From contig NZ_KQ947997.1 of the NCBI RefSeq assembly GCF_001513975.1, positions 85,538-149,537 on the forward strand: a stretch of DNA of 64,000 bases. The letters are read 5' to 3'. Positions 59,624 through 64,000 of this stretch are shown here, piece after piece. Position 1 is the stretch's first letter. Every line of letters begins with the position of its first letter. A program made the translations under genes and the position numbers. The notes beneath the pieces are model-generated. The model was not told where the DNA came from. It did no database searches and worked only from the letters and a program-made list of their open reading frames with translations. The DNA comes from Streptomyces curacoi. GTDB lineage: Bacteria; Actinomycetota; Actinomycetes; Streptomycetales; Streptomycetaceae.

Positions 59624-60000
59624 CGCTCGTTGAGTCCTTCGAAGGGAAGCCAGCCGTGCGGGATCAGGACGGTGTCGCCGGAGCGGACCTCGGCGAGCAC
59701 GTCGATGGGCCGCTCGGGGGTGCCGTTGACGCGCTGGTAGCCGAAGCCGTGCTCGGTACGGGCGGAGGGCAGCGCGAACCTCCCACCATCTGCGCTGCTG
59801 ATCAGGGCTTCCGACTCGCGGGGCAGGTAGGCGAAGTCGGTGACCGAGGCGAACACGCCTGTCCGACCGGTGAGTTCGAAGGCCGTGCCGTCCGTGGTGA
59901 CGGTGCACGAGCCCGTCAGCGGCAGGACCAGGAACTCGGAATCTCGGGTGGACAGGGCGTGCGCCTCACCCGGGCCAGGGAGGTGGTATTTGCTGCTCAC
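59620..60000 (-). pseudogene. iolB: 5-deoxy-glucuronate isomerase-like IolB with several in-frame deletions
   Basis: A 126-residue frame where the family has 270-300. Recognisable blocks are SKYHLPG, then RDSEFLVLPLTGSCTVTTDG and DFAYLPRESEALISSADGGR, then a jump to YQRVNGTPERPIDVLAEVRS and IPHGW. Missing are about 30 residues near the start, about 75 in the middle (including the His-rich metal site HKHDE of the family) and about 50 at the C-terminus. All joins keep frame. GTG 60000 and the ATGA overlap with iolD remain. It is unlikely to be an active isomerase. Confidence 0.78.
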
Positions 60001-60869
60001 AGCAGGCTCACCGCCCGGTCCACGGCACCGGCCACATCGCCGTCCGAGGGGTAGAGCAGGGACCGGCCCACGACCAGGCCGCGTGCGGTGGGCTGCTTCA
60101 GCGCCTTCCCCCACGAGGCGAAGGCAGCGTCGGCGTCCTTGACCTCGCCGCCCAGCAGCAGCGCGGGCAGCGTGGACGAGGCGAGCACCCGCTCCATGTC
60201 GTCCACGACCGGGAGCTTGAGCCAGGTGTAGGCGGTACGTCGGCCCAGCCCCGAGGCGATGGTGATCGACTTGATGACAGCGTCCGTCGAGAGATCGTTG
60301 CGGATCCGGCCGTCATGCCACGCCGAAAGGAACGGTTCGACCATCGCGATGAGCTGACGGTCGTTCAGCTCGTCGACGGCGCGGGCGGTGTTCTCCAGGA
60401 CGGACGGGGTCGCGGGGTCGTCGAGGGCGATACGGGTGAGCATCTTGCCCCCGTCGAAGCCCATGTCGGCGATCGTCTCCGCGTCGTAGCCGGTGAACCG
60501 GTCATCGATCTCGAAGACCGAACCCGCAAGCCCGGCCCGGTTCATGGAGCCGAAGACGCTCTTGCCGTCCAGGACCCCGAGCAGCAGCAGGTCCTCCAGA
60601 ATGTCGGCGGTGCCCAGCACGCCCGTCACCCCCGGCCGGTCCAGGGCGATGCACAGCCGGTCCAGCAGCTCGAAGCGGTCGGCCATGGCGGAGGGGTCCG
60701 CGCCGACGCCGTTCGCGCCGCGCGCCGGATGGTCGGCCGCGATGATCATCGCCTTGCCGTGCTCGCCCAGCGGCGAGGTGGCCTTCACCCGGCGCGCGGC
60801 GGCGGCAGCGATGGCACCGGGATCGTTGACCCGGGCGTCCACGATCCGGCTCACGTTGTCGGACAGCAC
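59997..60869 (-). CDS. Cgl0159-type (beta/alpha)8 aldolase-like protein
   Basis: A 290-residue TIM-barrel protein of the DeoC/LacD-like group often in iol clusters. PLGEHGKAMIIAADHPARGANG near 34-55 and GMDFDGGKMLTR-like MGFDGGKMLTRI near 136-147 carry the likely Schiff-base lysine. It may act on 2-deoxy-5-keto-gluconate phosphate; that is inference. GTG 60869 follows iolC by 4 bp, and its stop overlaps the iolB start. Confidence 0.85.
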   Translation of the reverse strand: MLSDNVSRIVDARVNDPGAIAAAAARRVKATSPLGEHGKAMIIAADHPARGANGVGADPSAMADRFELLDRLCIALDRPGVTGVLGTADILEDLLLLGVLDGKSVFGSMNRAGLAGSVFEIDDRFTGYDAETIADMGFDGGKMLTRIALDDPATPSVLENTARAVDELNDRQLIAMVEPFLSAWHDGRIRNDLSTDAVIKSITIASGLGRRTAYTWLKLPVVDDMERVLASSTLPALLLGGEVKDADAAFASWGKALKQPTARGLVVGRSLLYPSDGDVAGAVDRAVSLL

Positions 60870-60873
60870 GTCG

Positions 60874-61881
60874 TCACGCCTTTCGTTCGGTGAGGGAGTC
60901 CGTGAGGGAGTCCGTGAGTGAGTCCGTGAGGGAGGGACATGCCTCGCGGAGTTTCATGTCGACCTCGGCCTCGGTCGGCATCGCCTCGGAGCAGGCCAGC
61001 CGCCCGGCGACGATCGCGCCGGCGGCGTTGGCGAAGGCGACCGTGCGGCGGGTGTCCCACCCGGACAGCAGCCCGTGGCACAGGGCCCCGCCGAAGGCGT
61101 CCCCGGCACCGAGCCCGTTCACCACGTCCACCGGCACCGGCGGGACCTCCACGGCCGACCCGTCCCGGTCCATCGCGAGGACACCCTTCGGCCCCTGCTT
61201 CACCACCGCCAGCTCCACCCCGGCGGCGAGCAGCGCCTTCGCGGCGGCATACGGCTCACGCTCACCGGTCGCCACCTCGCACTCGTCAACGTTGCCGACG
61301 GCCACCGTCGTATGACGCAACGCCTCGGCGTAGAAGGACCGCGCCTGGTCAGGGTCGGCCCAGAACATCGGCCGCCAGTCCAGATCGAAGACCGTCACGC
61401 CCGCCTTCGCCCGGTGCGCCAGCGCGGCCAGCGTGGCCGAACGGCTCGGCTCCGCACTCAGCCCCGTCCCCGTGAACCAGAAGATCCGAGCCTCGCCCAC
61501 CGCCCCCAAATCCAGCTCCTCCGGACGGATGTCCAGGTCAGGAGCCTTCGGCAGGCGGTAGAAGTACAGCGGGAAGTCGTCCGGCGGGAAGATCTCGCAG
61601 AACGTCACCGGCGTCGGCGCGATCTCCGACGTCCCCACGAACCGGCCGTCCACGCCGAAGCCCTCCAGCGCCTGCCGGACGAAGTCCCCGAACGGATCCC
61701 GGCCCGTCTTGGTGATCACGGCCGCGGAGTGCCCGTACCGGGCGGCAGCCACCGCGACATTCGTCGGACTGCCGCCCAGGTACTTGCCGAACGAGGTGAC
61801 CTCCGCCAGCCCCACACCCGTCTGGAGCGGATACACATCCACTCCCACACGGCCGATGGTCAGCACTTCGAACGGCATCAC
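60874..61881 (-). CDS. iolC: 5-dehydro-2-deoxygluconokinase IolC
   Basis: A 335-residue PfkB-family kinase. LTIGRVGVDVYPLQTGVGL near 6-24 and GKYLGGSPTNVAVAAARYG near 31-49 are the substrate part; DVVNGLGAGDAFGGALCHGL near 273-292 is the ATP and catalytic Asp region. It ends in SLTDSLTDSLTDSLTE, coded by 12-bp repeats. GTG 61881 or ATG 61878 after GAAGGGAAA. Confidence 0.9.
   Translation of the reverse strand: MMPFEVLTIGRVGVDVYPLQTGVGLAEVTSFGKYLGGSPTNVAVAAARYGHSAAVITKTGRDPFGDFVRQALEGFGVDGRFVGTSEIAPTPVTFCEIFPPDDFPLYFYRLPKAPDLDIRPEELDLGAVGEARIFWFTGTGLSAEPSRSATLAALAHRAKAGVTVFDLDWRPMFWADPDQARSFYAEALRHTTVAVGNVDECEVATGEREPYAAAKALLAAGVELAVVKQGPKGVLAMDRDGSAVEVPPVPVDVVNGLGAGDAFGGALCHGLLSGWDTRRTVAFANAAGAIVAGRLACSEAMPTEAEVDMKLREACPSLTDSLTDSLTDSLTERKA
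60891..60936. repeat. 12-bp tandem repeats in the 3' end of iolC
   Basis: TGAGGGAGTCCG at 60891 and 60903, TGAGTGAGTCCG at 60915, partial at 60927. They encode Ser-Leu-Thr-Asp four times on the minus strand. Confidence 0.85.
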
Positions 61882-61994
61882 GCTTGTTTTCCCTTCGCCT
61901 GGGAGGCCTGCTGGAAAGGTGGGTCTGATCTCTGAGCTGTTCGGCGCGCCTGCCGCCGACGGGCGTGGGCAGGACGTGCCGTCCGTCACCGTTG

Positions 61995-62909
61995 TCAGGA
62001 GACCGCTTCGCCGGTGGTCGCCACGGGTGCGGTGAGGTCTTCCTCTTCCGGGAGATCCTCGACGTCCACGCCGCGGACCTGGGCCAACTCGTGCTTGAGC
62101 GCGGCCAGTTCGGTGCCGCCGGCCATGTGGTTGGTGAGCTCTTCGAGGCTGACCTCGTCACGGGAGGCGTTGAGCTCCATGGTGCCCAGGCGCAGGACAC
62201 TGAAGTGGTCGCCGACCATGTAGGCGTGGTGGGGGTTGTGGGTGATGAAGATGACGCCGAGGCCGCGGTCGCGGGCGGCGGCGATGTACTTCAGGACCAC
62301 ACCCGACTGCTTGACGCCGAGGGCGGCGGTGGGCTCGTCGAGGATGAGGACGCGGGCGCCGAAGTAGACGGCGCGGGCGATCGCCACGCACTGGCGCTGG
62401 CCGCCGGAGAGCGTGCCGATGGGCTGTTCCAGGTCATCGAGGACGATGCCCATGTTGCGCAGCTCTTCGTCCGCGGTCTTCTTCATCTTCTCGATGTCGA
62501 GACGGCGGATCGGCCACGGGCCCTTCGTCATCTCCGAACCGAGGAAGAAGTTCCGCCACACCGGCATCAGCGGGACCACCGCGAGGTCCTGGTAGACGGT
62601 GGCGATGCCCTTGTCGAGCGCCTCACGCGGAGTGGAGAAGCGCACCGGCTCGCCGTCGACCAGGAACTCGCCCTCGGTGTGCTGGTGCAACCCCGAGATG
62701 ATCTTGATCAGGGTCGACTTGCCGGCGCCGTTGTCGCCGAGGACGCAGGTCACCTTCCCGGGGTGGACGGCCAGGTCGACGCCGTGCAGAGCACGGATGT
62801 TGCCGTACGACTTGCCGGTGCCCTTCAACTCGACGACCGGCTTGCCGGTCCGACCCGCGGTGTCCTTCGGCGCGGCCTCGGCGGGCCTGGTTTCGTTGGT
62901 GGTTGTCAT
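61995..62909 (-). CDS. Sugar (inositol-type) ABC transporter ATP-binding protein, single domain
   Basis: A 304-residue ATPase of the ribose/inositol group. Walker A is LGDNGAGKSTLIKIISG near 57-73, signature TLSGGQRQCVAIARA near 164-178, Walker B LILDEPTAALG near 188-198, H-loop IFITHNPHHAY. Unlike RbsA it has one, not two, ATPase domains. The C-terminal 60 residues are acidic. ATG 62909 has GGAGGTG. It precedes iolC by 113 bp and follows the permease. Confidence 0.9.
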   Translation of the reverse strand: MTTTNETRPAEAAPKDTAGRTGKPVVELKGTGKSYGNIRALHGVDLAVHPGKVTCVLGDNGAGKSTLIKIISGLHQHTEGEFLVDGEPVRFSTPREALDKGIATVYQDLAVVPLMPVWRNFFLGSEMTKGPWPIRRLDIEKMKKTADEELRNMGIVLDDLEQPIGTLSGGQRQCVAIARAVYFGARVLILDEPTAALGVKQSGVVLKYIAAARDRGLGVIFITHNPHHAYMVGDHFSVLRLGTMELNASRDEVSLEELTNHMAGGTELAALKHELAQVRGVDVEDLPEEEDLTAPVATTGEAVS

Positions 62910-62916
62910 CGGTCGT

Positions 62917-63996
62917 TCACCTCCGGGTCGCCGTGCGCTGGACCCACAGATTGATCAGGACGGCGCCGAGGAGCATCACGCCGAGGAAGGCCTTGAACCA
63001 GTCGGGGTTCCAGCCGGCGTAGACGATGCCCTGCTGCACCATGCCGAACATGAAGGCACCGAAGACCGGGCCGACCGCGGAGCCGTAACCACCGGTCAGG
63101 AGGCAGCCGCCGATGACCGCCGCGGCGATGTAGATCAGCTCCTGGCCCACGCCCTCACCGGACTGCACGGTGTTGAACGAGAACAGCTGGTGCATCCCGA
63201 CGAACCAGGCCCCGAAGCCGACCAGCATGAACAGCGAGATCTTGGTGAACGTCACCGGCACACCGACCGCCCGCGCACTGCCCTGGTTGCCGCCGACCGC
63301 GAAGACCCAGTTGCCGTACTTGGTGCGCAGCAGCACCCAGGTGGCGATGGCCGCGAAGACCAGCCACCACACCACCGTGATCTTCACCTGCACGCCCCCG
63401 ACGTCGAAGGTCGAGGCGAAGATCGCCTTGGCCTGGTCGAAGCCGTCCATGTCGCTGATGTCGTCGGTGGCGACGTTGCCGGTGATCAGCTTGGTCACCG
63501 CCAGGTTGACGCCCTGAAGGATCAGGAAGGTGCCCAGCGTGACCAGGAAGCTCGGCAGACCGGTCCTGACCAGCAGCCAGCCGTTGAACAGGCCCACCGC
63601 CAGCGACACGATCAGCGCGACGATCACACCGACCCAGACGTTCATACTGAGCTGGTAGCTGAGCATGCTCGCGGTCAGCGCCGAGGTGATCACCGCGACA
63701 CCGGCCGACAGGTCGAACTCGCCGCCGATCATCAGCAGCGCGACCGGCAGCGCCATGATTCCGATCGTCGACGACTGGTACAGGATGTTGGCCATCGAGC
63801 TGCCGTCGCGCACCGGGGGCGCCGCGACGAGGAAGAACACGAAGACCGCGACGGCGCCGAGGAAGACACCGACCTCGGGCCGGGCCAACAGCCGGATCGC
63901 CGGCGGGCGTTCAGCCGTGCGCCCGTCCTTCTCCGTGCCGGGGCCGGGGGCCGACGGTGCGGTCACCGCCGGCTCAGCCTGCTGGGTCATGCTCAT
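62917..63996 (-). CDS. Sugar (inositol-type) ABC transporter permease
   Basis: A permease of up to 359 residues with about ten membrane helices, of the RbsC/BPD-transp-2 family. IMALPVALLMIGGEFDLSAG near 80-99 and AVGGNQGSARAVGVPVTFTK near 236-255 are family landmarks. Starts at ATG 63996, 63990 or an earlier codon; the window ends here, so the start is uncertain. A binding-protein gene is expected upstream, outside the window. Confidence 0.85.
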   Translation of the reverse strand: MSMTQQAEPAVTAPSAPGPGTEKDGRTAERPPAIRLLARPEVGVFLGAVAVFVFFLVAAPPVRDGSSMANILYQSSTIGIMALPVALLMIGGEFDLSAGVAVITSALTASMLSYQLSMNVWVGVIVALIVSLAVGLFNGWLLVRTGLPSFLVTLGTFLILQGVNLAVTKLITGNVATDDISDMDGFDQAKAIFASTFDVGGVQVKITVVWWLVFAAIATWVLLRTKYGNWVFAVGGNQGSARAVGVPVTFTKISLFMLVGFGAWFVGMHQLFSFNTVQSGEGVGQELIYIAAAVIGGCLLTGGYGSAVGPVFGAFMFGMVQQGIVYAGWNPDWFKAFLGVMLLGAVLINLWVQRTATRR

Positions 63997-64000
63997 CACC

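Overview
This window is a stretch of a Streptomyces chromosome, or that of a very close relative. The GC content is very high, GTG starts are common, and the marker genes are Streptomyces-specific: nsdA, the sporulation sigma factor whiG, a run of four type I signal peptidases, a GlnR-type operator before amtB-glnK-glnD, and a LAETG sortase substrate. The order ftsY / nsdA / amtB-glnK-glnD / ffh / ftsH / rpsP-trmD-rplS / sip cluster / dprA / whiG / rpsB-tsf-pyrH-frr-cdsA matches what I remember of the SCO5578-SCO5645 region of S. coelicolor. That comparison is from memory, not a search.

Layout. 1-3.4 kb: a sugar MFS permease cut by the window edge, a luciferase-like oxidoreductase, and ftsY. 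3.4-6.1 kb: a prim-pol domain protein diverging from nsdA. 6.1-10.6 kb: the nitrogen operon amtB-glnK-glnD behind a GlnR-like box. 10.7-15.3 kb: ffh, an FtsH protease and a methyltransferase flanked and interrupted by 15-bp repeats. 15.5-17.8 kb: an archaeal/eukaryotic-type prolyl-tRNA synthetase and a SprT-like HExxH protein, which look like accessory genes between housekeeping blocks. 18.2-28.7 kb: ribosome and tRNA maturation genes (rpsP, khpA, rimM, trmD, rplS), four signal peptidases, a Nudix hydrolase, DUF2469, yraN, yifB and dprA. 29-31.3 kb: whiG, a TetR regulator and an M23-like secreted protein. 31.5-36.9 kb: rpsB, tsf, pyrH, frr, cdsA and an SRPBCC protein. 37-46.3 kb: two small secreted proteins, rlmN, a TPP-riboswitch-controlled thiamine-type ABC transporter, a DinB/maleylpyruvate-isomerase-like protein, a sortase substrate, a LOG-family protein and a VOC protein. 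46.5-53.7 kb: a two-gene ABC exporter, then a putrescine/GABA catabolic locus (aminotransferase, Lrp regulator, aldehyde dehydrogenase, PotD-like binding protein). 53.7-64 kb: a minus-strand myo-inositol (iol) catabolic and transport cluster running off the right edge.

How it works together. ftsY, ffh and the four signal peptidases form a protein-export theme. The rpsP-rplS and rpsB-frr blocks are translation. amtB-glnK-glnD is ammonium uptake plus its PII signalling. The aminotransferase and aldehyde dehydrogenase would carry putrescine towards GABA. The iol genes would take inositol in and convert it to acetyl-CoA-level products, but two of them, iolB and iolE, are short forms carrying in-frame internal deletions.

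Most unusual observations: (i) iolB and iolE are internally deleted yet keep frame, ribosome sites and operon overlaps; (ii) two pairs of DnaA-box-like nonamers occur, each pair spaced exactly 18 bp; (iii) short tandem repeats (12, 15, 18, 32 bp) recur at or just beyond stop codons of at least six genes; (iv) a zinc-ligand-poor archaeal-type ProRS sits beside a SprT-like protein; (v) the TPP riboswitch is followed by a hairpin whose 3' arm can also pair with the riboswitch or with the thiB ribosome site. I found no tRNA, rRNA, CRISPR array, transposase or integrase.
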